A stretch of 64,000 bases of DNA from Chloroflexota bacterium (GTDB lineage Bacteria; Chloroflexota; Limnocylindria; Limnocylindrales; CSP1-4). The DNA is taken from positions 1 to 64,000 of the forward strand of contig DAHXON010000008.1 in the NCBI GenBank assembly GCA_027364875.1, read 5' to 3'. Numbering within the stretch: the first letter of the stretch is position 1; every line of letters starts with the position of its first letter. Under the pieces are notes generated by a model. The model was not told the DNA's origin. It worked only from the letters and a program-made list of their open reading frames with translations, and did not search any database. The translations under genes were made by a program, and so were the position numbers. Of the stretch, positions 12,733 through 22,612 are shown piece by piece.

Positions 12733-13830
12733 GTGCGCCAGGAAGGCGCTGAGCTCCGGACCGGCCTCGGAGACGCGGTCGCGGCGCAGCGAGTAGTAGG
12801 TGAGGTTGCCTTCTTCGGTGACCATGACCAGGCCCGCGCTGCGAAGCTGGGCCAGGTGGTGGCTCACCGTGGGTTTGCTGAGCTCGAGCTCGTTGGCGAG
12901 CTCGGTCAGGTAGCGGTCTTGATCGACGAGCAGCCGGAGGATGCGCAGGCGCGTTTCGTCGCCCAGCGCACGGTAGAGACGTACCGTCGTGGTCGGCGGC
13001 ACCGACCGGCTCTCGGGCCCCACGGACGAATCGGCGATGGGGTAACAGATCACCTGAGTGTCGCCGATACGGGTCAGCGAGTTGTAGGGCCGCCCAAAGT
13101 AGCTCGCGGCGAGGACTACTCGCCGCATCTGGCGCTCCGGCGTGAGGCGGATGCCGTTCGTGGCCCGCTCGACGAACCCGATGGGATCGCGTCCGGCTTC
13201 CTCCATCGAACGAGATGCCACGTCTCGCGCGAGCATCTTGACGACGCGGTCCTCGACCTGCTGGAAGGATGGGAGCCAGGCATGCACTACCTGGCGAGCT
13301 GCCGGTGCCAGATCGCGGACGCCGCCGGTCAGCACGGGCCGTCCTTTGTGGCCTTGAAGCTGGTCCTTGAGCTGCTCCCAGGCGCTCGAGTCACCGATGA
13401 GGGCTCGCTTCGTGACGTCGCCGAAGTCCGGGCTGGCGACCAGCTCCGCGAGGAGGACGTCCAGCAACTCCGAATCGCTCAGCTCATCCACCGCGGCCAC
13501 GAGGTCCGCCGCCGTCTCGAGTTGGGGGTTCAGGATTGCGATGCGGCCGAGCTCGGAGAGGAACTCCGCGCACTCGGCCGGGCAGGAGCCCTCGCCAAGC
13601 TGCGCGGTGACGTCGGCGCGCGCCTTCTCGACCCAGGAGCGGTCTTCCGGCAGGAGGTCCGACAGCTCGCCGCAACCCGGGCAGGCGCTGTTGAGGAAAT
13701 CGAAAATCGGACGCGAATCCATCTCGACCGTCGGCAGCGGTGCCGCGGTGATGCCGGGGCGCACGAGGCCGCCAGGCCGAACGAGGCCTGATGGTCGAGA
13801 CTGCCGGCCCGGATTCTGGATCGTCACCAC
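12733..13830 (-). CDS. ArsR-type winged-helix transcriptional regulator with long N-terminal domain
   Basis: C-terminal LGDETRLRILRLLVDQDRYLTELANELELSKPTVSHHLAQLRSAGLV; GTG start after AAAGG. Confidence 0.85.
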
Positions 13831-13852
13831 GTCACCTTTCCCTCTTTGCCAT

Positions 13853-13870
13853 GTTAGACGAAACACTAAC
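13853..13870 (+). promoter_or_regulatory. Putative ArsR-family autoregulatory operator
   Basis: GTTAGACGAAACACTAAC; followed by a further GTTAG half-site at 13875. Confidence 0.55.
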
Positions 13871-14084
13871 ACGAGTTAGATGAAAGTCAAGAGGTGTTGC
13901 GACGCGGGGGCCCATCCACCGGCTCCGGCGCGCACCACCTTGCAGGACGAAAGCTCCGAATGGTTGCGGCCCGTACAATGCCGCCAGGGCTTTGCCGAGG
14001 GATCAGGCGGCCCGAGGCGGCGATCTGGCCGGAGGCTGCTGCCGGCGAGCGCCGAGCTGGCGACCACGGAGGAATTGCGCCCGG

Positions 14085-15398
14085 ATGACCGCCCCAAACG
14101 TCACCTTCACCGACGAGCGCCTGGCGAACGGGCTTCGTCTGATCGTCTCCGAGGATCACCTGGCGCCCGTCGTGGCCGTGAACATCTGGTACAACGTCGG
14201 GTCCAAGCACGAAGTCCCCGGCAAGACCGGTTTCGCCCATCTCTTCGAGCACGTGATGTTCCAGGGCTCGCGCCACGTGGGCAAGGCCGAGCACATCGCC
14301 CTCGTCCAGGCCGCCGGTGGAACGGTCAACGGCACGACCTGGCTGGACAGAACCAACTACTTCGAGACGATGCCGAGCCACCAGCTCGAGCTGGCGCTCT
14401 GGCTCGAAGCCGATCGGATGGGCACGCTGCTCGACGCGCTCAGCCAGGAGAACCTGGACAACCAGCGCGACGTGGTCAAGAACGAGAAGCGATCCTCGTA
14501 CGACAACCGGCCCTACGGCGCCTGGTTCCACAAGATCCAGGAGCACGTCTTCCCGGAGAGTCATCCCTACCACCACCCGACGATCGGGTCCATGGACGAC
14601 CTGGACGCGGCCTCGCTGGAGGACGTGAGCGAGTTCTTCCGGACCTACTACGTGCCCAACAACGCGGTTCTTTCCGTGGTGGGCGACGTGGATCCGGCCC
14701 AGGCCCGCCGCTGGGTGGAGCGGCTCTTTGGCGAGATCCCGGCAAGGCCTGTGGTTCCGGGCCCGGACGGCACGGCCCTTGAGCCCACCATCGGCGGCGA
14801 GACGCGCGAAGTCGTAGAGGATCGCGTGCCGCTGCCGAGGCTCTACTTCGGCTTCCGGACGCCTCGCTTCGGCGACGCGCGCTTCGACGCGCTCGAAGTC
14901 GCCTCGCAGATACTCGCCGGCGGGAAGGGCAGCCGGCTGTACCGTCGACTCGTCCGCGAGGAGCGCATCGCCCAGGACGTGGCCTTCTTCACGCTCGGGC
15001 TCAAGGATGGCGGCTCGATCGCCGCGGGGCAGACGACCGTTCGGCCGGGCGTGGACACCGCCGTCCTCGAGACCGCCTACGAGGAGGAGCTCGATCGTCT
15101 GGGCCGTGAGCCCGTGACGGACGACGAGCTGGCCCGCGCCCGCGCGCTCATCGAGACCTACGAGCTCGAGGCGCTCCAGCGGGTCGACGAGCGGGCCGAT
15201 CGGCTGTCGATGTACGCCACGCTGCTCGACGACCCGGGGATGATCAACCGCCAGCTGGGCCGCTACCTGGCCGTGACCGCGGAGGACATCCGAGCCGCGG
15301 CGGCCGATTTCCTCGGGCCCGACAACAGGGCCGTAGTCACCTACGTCCCGGCCGCCCAGGCCGGCGGCGGCTCGCACGACGAGGAGAGCGCGGCATGA
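14085..15398 (+). CDS. M16 family zinc peptidase (insulinase-like)
   Basis: HLFEH (HxxEH) with downstream E; ATG internal to ORF. Confidence 0.9.
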   Translation: MTAPNVTFTDERLANGLRLIVSEDHLAPVVAVNIWYNVGSKHEVPGKTGFAHLFEHVMFQGSRHVGKAEHIALVQAAGGTVNGTTWLDRTNYFETMPSHQLELALWLEADRMGTLLDALSQENLDNQRDVVKNEKRSSYDNRPYGAWFHKIQEHVFPESHPYHHPTIGSMDDLDAASLEDVSEFFRTYYVPNNAVLSVVGDVDPAQARRWVERLFGEIPARPVVPGPDGTALEPTIGGETREVVEDRVPLPRLYFGFRTPRFGDARFDALEVASQILAGGKGSRLYRRLVREERIAQDVAFFTLGLKDGGSIAAGQTTVRPGVDTAVLETAYEEELDRLGREPVTDDELARARALIETYELEALQRVDERADRLSMYATLLDDPGMINRQLGRYLAVTAEDIRAAAADFLGPDNRAVVTYVPAAQAGGGSHDEESAA

Positions 15399-16925
15399 CG
15401 CTCGAGGACGTTCTGTCGGTTCGACCTTCTCCCGGCCAGCCGCGCGACTACAGGTTCCCGGCCTTCGAGCGCATCGTCCTCGATTCCGGCCTCCAGGTTC
15501 TGACGGTCAACCTGCCGGGCCGGCCGCTCGTTTCGGCGAACCTGATCATTCGCCGCGGCGCCGCCGACGAACCGCCGGACATCGGCGGAGTGACGGGCCT
15601 GGCCGCTCGGGCCGCGACCGAGGGCACGGAGCGTTACAAGGGAGTGGAGTTGATCGAGGCCGCCGAACGGCTCGGCGCCACGCTCCACGCCGACGCAAGC
15701 TGGGATTCGTTCATGGCGTCCGTCGACGTGGCCGCTTCCCGGCTGGGCGCGGCGCTCGAGCTGCTCGACGAGCTCGTGGAACGGCCCACGTTCCCGGAAG
15801 CGGACGTCGCCAGGCTCCGCGACGAGCGGCTCAACGACCTGCTCCAGGTCAAGGCCGATCCCCGGCGGAGGGTCGAGCGGGCCTTCACGAGCGTCATCTA
15901 CGCGCCGAACTCGCCGTACTCGCGGCCCGCGGCCGGCGACGAAACCACGGTGCCCGGGCTCGATTCCGACGCGGTCCGCCAGGTCCACCGCATGCTCCTG
16001 GATCCGAGTCAGGCCGCGCTCGTGGTCGGTGGCGACCTCACGGGCCTGGACGTTCCGGCACTGGCGCGGTCCGCGTTCGCCGGACTTGCCGGGAGAGTGG
16101 CGGGCGGCGCGGAGGGATCCGAGCGCGTGGCTCGGCCCGCGCAGGCCGCCCCGGCCGCCTCGACCGCGCCGGCCGTGCCGGCCGCGACCACAGCAGTGGA
16201 TCGGCCGATCGTCCGCTTCTATCACCATCCGGGCGCGGTTCAGACCGAGCTCCGGATAGGCCACGTCGGCGTCGCGCGCAAGGTCCCGGACTTCCACGCG
16301 ATCCAGCTGATGGCCGCCATCCTCGGCGGCTTGTTCAACTCCCGACTCCAGATGAACCTGCGCGAGGAGAAGGGCTATACGTACGGCATCGGGGCCGGGT
16401 TCGAGATGCGGCGGGCAGCGGGTCCGTTCGCCGTGCGCACGGCAGTCCAGACTGCCGCCACGATCCCGAGCATCTCCGAGTCGCTCATCGAGCTGAACCG
16501 GATGCGGGACACGGACGTCACGGACGCCGAATTGCGGGCCGCGCGGGACTACCTCGGGCGTCTTCCCGCTCCGGTTCGAGACGCCCGAGGCGGTCGTTGC
16601 GGCTATCGGAGGTCTGTACAGCCTGGATCTCCCCGACGACGAGCTCGCGCGCTACCGCGAGCGGATCGAGGCCGTGACGGTCGGCGACATCCGCCGGTCT
16701 GCCCGGGAGCGAATTCACACGGACAGGATCGCCATAGTGGCCGTCGGCGATGCCGACGTGCTCGGCAAGGATCTCGAGGCGGCCGGTTTCGGCGAGCTCG
16801 AGATCATCCGCGAGGAGCTGCCGGCGGCGGCAACGGCGGGATCGGCGGGCGGCTCGGGCGAAGTCGGCGACGAGGCGGGCGAGGCTGGCGATGAGTCCGG
16901 CGAGACCGGCGAGGCGGCCGAATGA
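15395..16925 (+). pseudogene. M16 family peptidase (inactive partner), apparently frameshifted near 16555-16560
   Basis: ATGA overlap with upstream M16; frame +2 reads to DYLG, then FPLRFETPEAVVAAIGGLYSLDLPDDELARYRERIEAVT continues in another frame to 16925. Confidence 0.7.
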
Positions 16926-17644
16926 TCGTCGTGGTGGGCCTGCCGGCCTATGTCGACGAGGCCGGAGGCGGCGTTTCCGCAGGTGGCCTGGCTGTAGAGG
17001 TGGCGGCGGAAGCTCGGCGGCGCGGCGCGGTCGTGGAGCTGGCCGGCAAGGTCGGCAGCGATGGCGCCGGGGATGCCGTGGTCGTGGCCCTCGGCCGGCT
17101 CGGCATCGGGCATGCCGCGCTGCTCCGCGATCCCGCACGCCCGACTCCACTCCTCGTCTCGGACCGGGAAGCCGCAAGCACGGCCGACCTCGCGGAGATG
17201 GCCGGCATGGACTCGGAATCGGCCGTCTCGCACCTCCTGCCTGATGACCCGAACCTCCGGCCGGCCCTCGAGGCGGGCGACGTCGAGATGGCTCTCCGCT
17301 ATCTCGCAGGCCCGTCGGTAGTGGTGGTCGCCGATCTGCTCTCTTCGACGGCCCTCGCCGCCGCAGTGGATGGGGCCGCATTCTCGTCGGCGAAGCTGGT
17401 GCTCGCCACGGCCCGCCAGGCGCCCGGGTCGCAACCCACCTCGGCTGCCTCGGAGATGCCCGAGCTGCCGGAGATGCCGGAGCTGCCTGAAGGCGCGACC
17501 GTTCTGGAGATGCCGCCGGACGACGACGGGGCGTTCGCCAGGCTCCTGGGCGCCTACGCCGCCTCGCTCGACGCGGGAACGGATCCGGCCAAGGCCTTCC
17601 GCGACGGCGTCCTGGCATCGGGCTGGGAGCCGAGCACCGAGTGA
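16922..17644 (+). CDS. Degenerate PfkB/ribokinase-like protein
   Basis: N-terminal VVVGLPAYVDEAGGGVSAGGLAVEVAAEARRRGAVVELAGKVGSDGAGDAV; GAGD catalytic motif not conserved near the C-terminus. Confidence 0.5.
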   Translation: MIVVVGLPAYVDEAGGGVSAGGLAVEVAAEARRRGAVVELAGKVGSDGAGDAVVVALGRLGIGHAALLRDPARPTPLLVSDREAASTADLAEMAGMDSESAVSHLLPDDPNLRPALEAGDVEMALRYLAGPSVVVVADLLSSTALAAAVDGAAFSSAKLVLATARQAPGSQPTSAASEMPELPEMPELPEGATVLEMPPDDDGAFARLLGAYAASLDAGTDPAKAFRDGVLASGWEPSTE

Positions 17645-17683
17645 CCGCTCGCAGCCCCGGCCTCTTCCTGTACAGTCGCAAAC

Positions 17684-19018
17684 ATGGATAGAGCCTCGCT
17701 CGGATTGTCTGGCAGCGGCCGGCCGGGTCCCCGCGACGCGCTCACGGCCGGCTGGTCCGGACCATTCGATCGTGACGGGGCGATCGCCGCCGTCCAGCAG
17801 GCCGACGCCCTCATGGAAGAGAGCGAACCGGAAAAGGCCCTGCCTCTCTATCAGATGGCCTCCGGCTTCTCGGATCGCGACGTGGCCGCCGCGGGTCTCT
17901 TCGGCATGGGAAACGCCCTCTACAGGCTCGATCGCGAGGTCGAAGCGCGGGAGTCGTGGCAGAAGGCCACGGAGCAGGGCGAGACGCCGGTCACGTACAG
18001 GGCCTGGCGCCAGGTGGCCGCGGCTCTGGTCCGCGAGGGCGACCTCCCGGGCGCGCTCCAGGCCTACCGCCAGTGCGAGCGGCGCGCCCCCCGCGAGGAT
18101 CGGCCCGAGATCGCGTCGCGGCTCGGCTGGCTCAACAAGGAAACCGGCAACACGAAAGCCGCGGGCCGCTACTTCGCCCGGAGCCGCGGCGACTCGCTCC
18201 CGGCGTTCATGACGTACCTCGTCATCGCCGTAACCGTCGTGGTCTCACTCGCGGCAATGAGCGGAGGCCACAACACCCAGTTCGGCTACGTGCCCGGCCA
18301 GCTACTGAATCAGCTCGAGCTGCAGAAGATCGACATCGCCCACGGGGACTGGTACCGGCTTCTGTCCGTCGTTCTGGTCCACGACCCACAGGACATCTTC
18401 CATCTGCTCTTCAACATGTACGCGCTCTGGTATGCCGGCCAGCTCGTGGAGCGCATGTACGGCTCCTGGGTGACGCTGCTTCTGTACTGCGTGTGCGGCA
18501 TCGGCGGTTCGATCGGGACGTACGTCTTCGGCGACGCTGTGGCAGGCGTCGGGGCTTCGGGTGCGATCTTCGGGCTTTTCGGAGTGATCCTTGTCGCCAC
18601 CCGATTCCACCATTCGATCCTGGATGCCCAGTCCCGCGCCATCGCCTCCCAAATCGGCTTCCTGATCGTGCTCAACCTCGTGCTGGGCTTCTCCGGGTTC
18701 TTCAACGTGGACAACTTCGCCCACATCGGCGGGCTGGCGACCGGACTGTGGCTGGGCTGGATCTTCCCGCCAAGTCAGGTCGCGACCCTGGGATCGATCT
18801 GGCAGTCGCCGCGCTGGGGCCGAACCGCGGGCGTCACGCTCGGCGCCCGGCTCCTCGGAGTCCTGGCGCTCATCGTGGTGCTGGGCATCGGGTTGATGAT
18901 CGGCAACGACAAGTGGGGGAAGTACCAGAACCCCCCGGGCCTCGGGTCGAGCTCCGCCGTGCCGCTCCCGCTGGTCGATTCGGCGAATCCGCCCGGGGTG
19001 GACCTGCGGCTCGGCTGA
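17684..19018 (+). CDS. TPR-containing rhomboid family intramembrane serine protease
   Basis: VGASGAIFGLFG (GxSG), His in the last TM (FAHIGGLATG), N-terminal TPR-like helices. Confidence 0.88.
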   Translation: MDRASLGLSGSGRPGPRDALTAGWSGPFDRDGAIAAVQQADALMEESEPEKALPLYQMASGFSDRDVAAAGLFGMGNALYRLDREVEARESWQKATEQGETPVTYRAWRQVAAALVREGDLPGALQAYRQCERRAPREDRPEIASRLGWLNKETGNTKAAGRYFARSRGDSLPAFMTYLVIAVTVVVSLAAMSGGHNTQFGYVPGQLLNQLELQKIDIAHGDWYRLLSVVLVHDPQDIFHLLFNMYALWYAGQLVERMYGSWVTLLLYCVCGIGGSIGTYVFGDAVAGVGASGAIFGLFGVILVATRFHHSILDAQSRAIASQIGFLIVLNLVLGFSGFFNVDNFAHIGGLATGLWLGWIFPPSQVATLGSIWQSPRWGRTAGVTLGARLLGVLALIVVLGIGLMIGNDKWGKYQNPPGLGSSSAVPLPLVDSANPPGVDLRLG

Positions 19019-19073
19019 TCCGGACTCGGCCGCCGGCGCGGCCGCGATATGGCGTCGGCGTTCAGCCGGGCGC

Positions 19074-20186
19074 TCAGCCCAGGTCGTCGCGCCAGCCGAA
19101 GGCGTCGAGCACCCGGTACATGTTCCGCCGGTTCAACCGGGTTCGCTCCAGAGGCCACACCGTTTCGTCGCGCACCAGGGGAAGTTCGAGCGAAAGGGCC
19201 CGCCTTGGTGCCGGCAGGTCGGCCGGCTCGGGCGCCCGAGCTTCTGCCTCGCGAGCACCGGCTGAGTCGGGCTCCGCACCCGTTTCGAAGCCCTCCACGC
19301 CGTCCCGCTCTTCGTCCTCCTCGCCGAAGCCATCGGAGCCGGCCCGGAGGCGGAGCGAGAGCCACACGTCCAGCCACGCGGGCGTGACGAAGTGCTCGTC
19401 GAGCGAGCCAAGCCAGCGCAGGTCGTCGCGGCGGAACGCCAGCCAGGCGCCTTCGAGGGCGGCGACGTCGCGCTGGGCAGTTGCCGCGTCCGTCTCGGTC
19501 CCTCCGAGACGGGCGAGCGAGCCGGGCTGGAAAGGTGCGTCCGCTTCTGTCGTCAGGCCATAGCCGCCCGCGATCGCCACGTCGGGATCCTGGAGGGCCT
19601 GTGCCAGCGGCGTCAGGGCATCGCCGGTCGGCACGGCCGTGCCGTCCGCGAGCAGCACCAGCTCTCCGATCGCACGGCGCAGTCCCACGTTTAGCGCCGC
19701 CGCATACCCGAGCCGCACGGACGTGCGGATGATTTCCGGCTCGCGGCCGGCGATCGGGGAGCGACTCTGGGCACCGTCCGCGAGAGCCTGGACCTGGGCG
19801 TCGCTCGGATCGTTCTCGACCACCACGACGTGGGTTCCGGCCGGGGCATGGGCTCGGAGCGCGGCGAGGAGCCGCGAGACCCGGGCCGGTTCCTCGGATG
19901 CGAGGAGGAGGACCGTCCAGGCCGCCGTTGCCGGCGCGTCCAGCGCCGAGGGGACGTCCGCCGCGGATCCATATCGCCGCTGGCCGTCTATCTCCACGGT
20001 CGGCGGAGCGGCAGGGTGGACGCTCGAGCGCCTGCCGCGATCCACGATCCGCCAGCCGGCGGCCTCGATGCGGGCCTTCAGCTCGTCGGCGCGGGCCCAG
20101 TCGCGGCTCGCCCGCGCCTCGGCGCGCTCTCGGACGAGTTGGGAGATCTCGGCCGGCGGGCCGGAGAGAGGGGATTGGTCGGTCAC
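19074..20186 (-). CDS. Family 2 glycosyltransferase with N-terminal CysRS-C-terminal-like helical segment
   Basis: VVVVENDPSDAQV, LGYAAALNVGLRRAIGELVLLADGTAV; N-term RASRDWARADELKARIEAAGWRIVDRGRR. Confidence 0.75.
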   Translation of the reverse strand: MTDQSPLSGPPAEISQLVRERAEARASRDWARADELKARIEAAGWRIVDRGRRSSVHPAAPPTVEIDGQRRYGSAADVPSALDAPATAAWTVLLLASEEPARVSRLLAALRAHAPAGTHVVVVENDPSDAQVQALADGAQSRSPIAGREPEIIRTSVRLGYAAALNVGLRRAIGELVLLADGTAVPTGDALTPLAQALQDPDVAIAGGYGLTTEADAPFQPGSLARLGGTETDAATAQRDVAALEGAWLAFRRDDLRWLGSLDEHFVTPAWLDVWLSLRLRAGSDGFGEEDEERDGVEGFETGAEPDSAGAREAEARAPEPADLPAPRRALSLELPLVRDETVWPLERTRLNRRNMYRVLDAFGWRDDLG

Positions 20187-20335
20187 TCGGGAAGGATAAC
20201 GGGCCGCGTGAGGTCGGGCCGGCGGGGTCAGACAGGCGGGTCGGGGCGGCCGGTGGTCGTCGGCGCGCGCCGAGGGTCACCCCGCGCGGTCAGGTCGGCC
20301 ACTCGCGGCGAGCCGCCGGCGTGCGGCGCCGGACG

Positions 20336-21745
20336 TCAGGCAGGGGCGGGCCCTTCGGTCGTGGCCGCCGCCACCGGCATGGCCGGGACGATCGGGAGCA
20401 GGACCGTCACCCGGGCGCCGTGAGGCGCGATGTTCTCCGCCCAGGCTTCGCCGCCGTGTGCCCGGGCCATGTCGCGGACGATCGCCAGACCCAGGCCCGA
20501 GCCCGCGCCGCTGCGCGACGGATCGGCCCGGTAGAAGCGTTCGAAGACCTTCTCGCTCGTGCCCGGCGGGAAGCCCGGCCCGTCGTCGGTCACGCTCATC
20601 GAGATGCCGGGCGCGTAGCCGGGCACCGTCAGGTGCGCGGCCCGGAGCCATACCGTCCCGCCGTTGGGAAGCACCGAGAGTGCGTTGTCGACGAGGTTCT
20701 GGAGTATCCGCTCCGCGGCCAGCCGGTCGCCCGTGAACGCCAGCGGATCGGTGCCGGGCGCCCGGCCGGCCACGTCCAGCTTGACGTTCTGAGTGGCGGC
20801 CCTCACCTCGAAGCGAGTCGCGGCCGCGGCGATCAGATCCTCGGCGTCGAGCGGCTCCGGCCGCAGTGCCGCGGGACCGCTGCGCAGCCGCTCCACCACG
20901 CCGAGCTCTCCGACGAGGCGCTCCAGACGTTGGGCCTCTTCGGCGATGGTCCGGGCGGCGGTTACGGCCGTCGGCCCCGACGCCGTTCCGTCGGCGATGG
21001 CCTCCGCGAACCCGCCGATGCTCGTGAGCGGCGTCCGCAAGTCGTGGCGCAGGTTGGCGAGCATCTGCGCCTCCTCGTGCCGGGTCGAGGCGAGTTCTTG
21101 GGCCATCGCGTTGAACCGCTCGGTAACCACCTGGACCTCGCTCGGGCCTTCGAGCGGAAGTGGTTCGTCCCCGTTGGAGCGCGGCAGATCCCGGGCCGCG
21201 TTGGCCAGGCGTCGCATTGGCGACGTGATCGACCGAGAGAGCAGCCACGCGGCCGGGATGCCGACGATGAGCAGAACCACGATGATGACCAGCAGGGCCC
21301 GGCCCAGATCGCCGACGGCCTGCCGCGTCGACGTGTCGGGCACGGCGAAGACGAAGGTCCAGTTGCGGGTGCTCGTGGGAGCGGGCTCGAAGTAGATGTA
21401 GTTGTCGCTCGTCTTGCCCGCGCCGGTGGCGGCCGGTATCTCCTGGCTGGGCGGATTGCCCACGGCGATCCGGACCGTCCCGCCCGGCCCGCGGACGAGG
21501 ATGTAGCCGCCGTCGGCGACGATCGGGGCTCCCAGCTCCTGGACGGTGGCATCCCATTGGCCTGTCGGCTCGAGGTTGACGGCATAGACGACGCTGACCG
21601 CCCGGATCCCGATGGCCTGCTTGATCGCATCCTCGTGGAGGTTGCGCAGGACGACGAAGAGCGTCGCGGAGACCGTGATGAGCAGCGCGGCAGACAACCC
21701 GAGTAGAACCAGGACGAGCCTGCCGGTGAGGCTGCGGGGCAGCAT
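20336..21745 (-). CDS. Sensor histidine kinase (HAMP-HisKA-HATPase)
   Basis: NLRHDLRTPLTSIGGFAEAI; DDGPGFPPG; GSGLGLAIVRDMARAHGG. Confidence 0.93.
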   Translation of the reverse strand: MLPRSLTGRLVLVLLGLSAALLITVSATLFVVLRNLHEDAIKQAIGIRAVSVVYAVNLEPTGQWDATVQELGAPIVADGGYILVRGPGGTVRIAVGNPPSQEIPAATGAGKTSDNYIYFEPAPTSTRNWTFVFAVPDTSTRQAVGDLGRALLVIIVVLLIVGIPAAWLLSRSITSPMRRLANAARDLPRSNGDEPLPLEGPSEVQVVTERFNAMAQELASTRHEEAQMLANLRHDLRTPLTSIGGFAEAIADGTASGPTAVTAARTIAEEAQRLERLVGELGVVERLRSGPAALRPEPLDAEDLIAAAATRFEVRAATQNVKLDVAGRAPGTDPLAFTGDRLAAERILQNLVDNALSVLPNGGTVWLRAAHLTVPGYAPGISMSVTDDGPGFPPGTSEKVFERFYRADPSRSGAGSGLGLAIVRDMARAHGGEAWAENIAPHGARVTVLLPIVPAMPVAAATTEGPAPA

Positions 21746-21748
21746 CGT

Positions 21749-22465
21749 CTACTCCGTTCCGTTCGCTGAAGCGGTCGCTCCCGCCGCGGATCGGGGTGGG
21801 GGAACGAGCCGGTAGCCGATGCCCCGGACGGTCTCCACCTGCGGACCGTCCTCGCCGAGCTTCTTGCGGACCTCGGCCACGTGCACGTCCACGGTCCGCG
21901 TCTCGCCCGGGAAGTCCGTGCCCCAGACGTCCTCGAGCAGGGCATCGCGGCTCAGGACGACGCCGGGATCGCGCGCGAGGGCGGCAAGGAGGTCGAATTC
22001 GCGGGCTCGCAGGTCGATTCGTCTGTCGCCGATGTACGCCTCGCGCCGCCTCGGATCGATGCGCAGGCTGCCGACCTCGATCGGCCGGCCGCCCTTCGCC
22101 GTGGCGCTGGTCCGCCGCAGGATCGCCTTCACCCGGGCGACCAGAGCGCGTGGATTGAAGGGCTTGGTGACGTAGTCGTCGGCGCCCAGCTCCAGGCCGA
22201 CTATCGCGTCGACGTCCTCGGAGCGGGCCGTCAGCATCAGGATCGGCACGTCGCCGCGCCGGCGCAGCTCGCGACAGACCTCGAAGCCGTCCATCCTGGG
22301 CAGCATCAGGTCCAGGACGACAAGGTCCGGGGCGGTCCGCTCGTATTGCGTCAGGGCCTGTTCTCCGTCCCCGGCGGCGACCACGGCGAAGCCCTCCTTC
22401 TCCAGGTACAGGCGCACGAGCTCCACGATGTTCCGCTCGTCGTCCACCACGAGGATGGTCTTCAT
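21749..22465 (-). CDS. OmpR-family response regulator
   Basis: MKTILVVDDERNIVELVRLYLEKEGF, DLMLPRMDG, winged-helix C-terminus. Confidence 0.93.
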   Translation of the reverse strand: MKTILVVDDERNIVELVRLYLEKEGFAVVAAGDGEQALTQYERTAPDLVVLDLMLPRMDGFEVCRELRRRGDVPILMLTARSEDVDAIVGLELGADDYVTKPFNPRALVARVKAILRRTSATAKGGRPIEVGSLRIDPRRREAYIGDRRIDLRAREFDLLAALARDPGVVLSRDALLEDVWGTDFPGETRTVDVHVAEVRKKLGEDGPQVETVRGIGYRLVPPPRSAAGATASANGTE

Positions 22466-22612
22466 TGGCGCAGGATACGATGCCCGTCCCGCGGCTCGTA
22501 CGCTCCGTGTAAGCGGCGTGTAAGAGCGATGCGTCCACGGCCGGCCCGGGCAACCGCTACGATGCTCGGCGATCCCGTTCGACCGGGGCGAAGGGCCCGC
22601 GCAGGAGGAACC

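Noticed and set aside
12733-13791. 352-aa plus-strand ORF opposite the ArsR-type regulator
   Set aside because: The minus strand encodes a recognisable winged helix; the plus-strand translation has no domain signal.
13887-15377. 496-aa minus-strand ORF opposite the first M16 peptidase
   Set aside because: Shadow ORF; the plus strand carries a clear HLFEH peptidase.
15395-16894. Arg-rich C-terminus of the second M16 ORF as a real nucleic-acid-binding tail
   Set aside because: Better explained by a frameshift, since conserved M16 sequence continues in another frame.
20277-22553. 758-aa ORF overlapping HK and RR genes
   Set aside because: Out-of-frame translation of two clear two-component genes.
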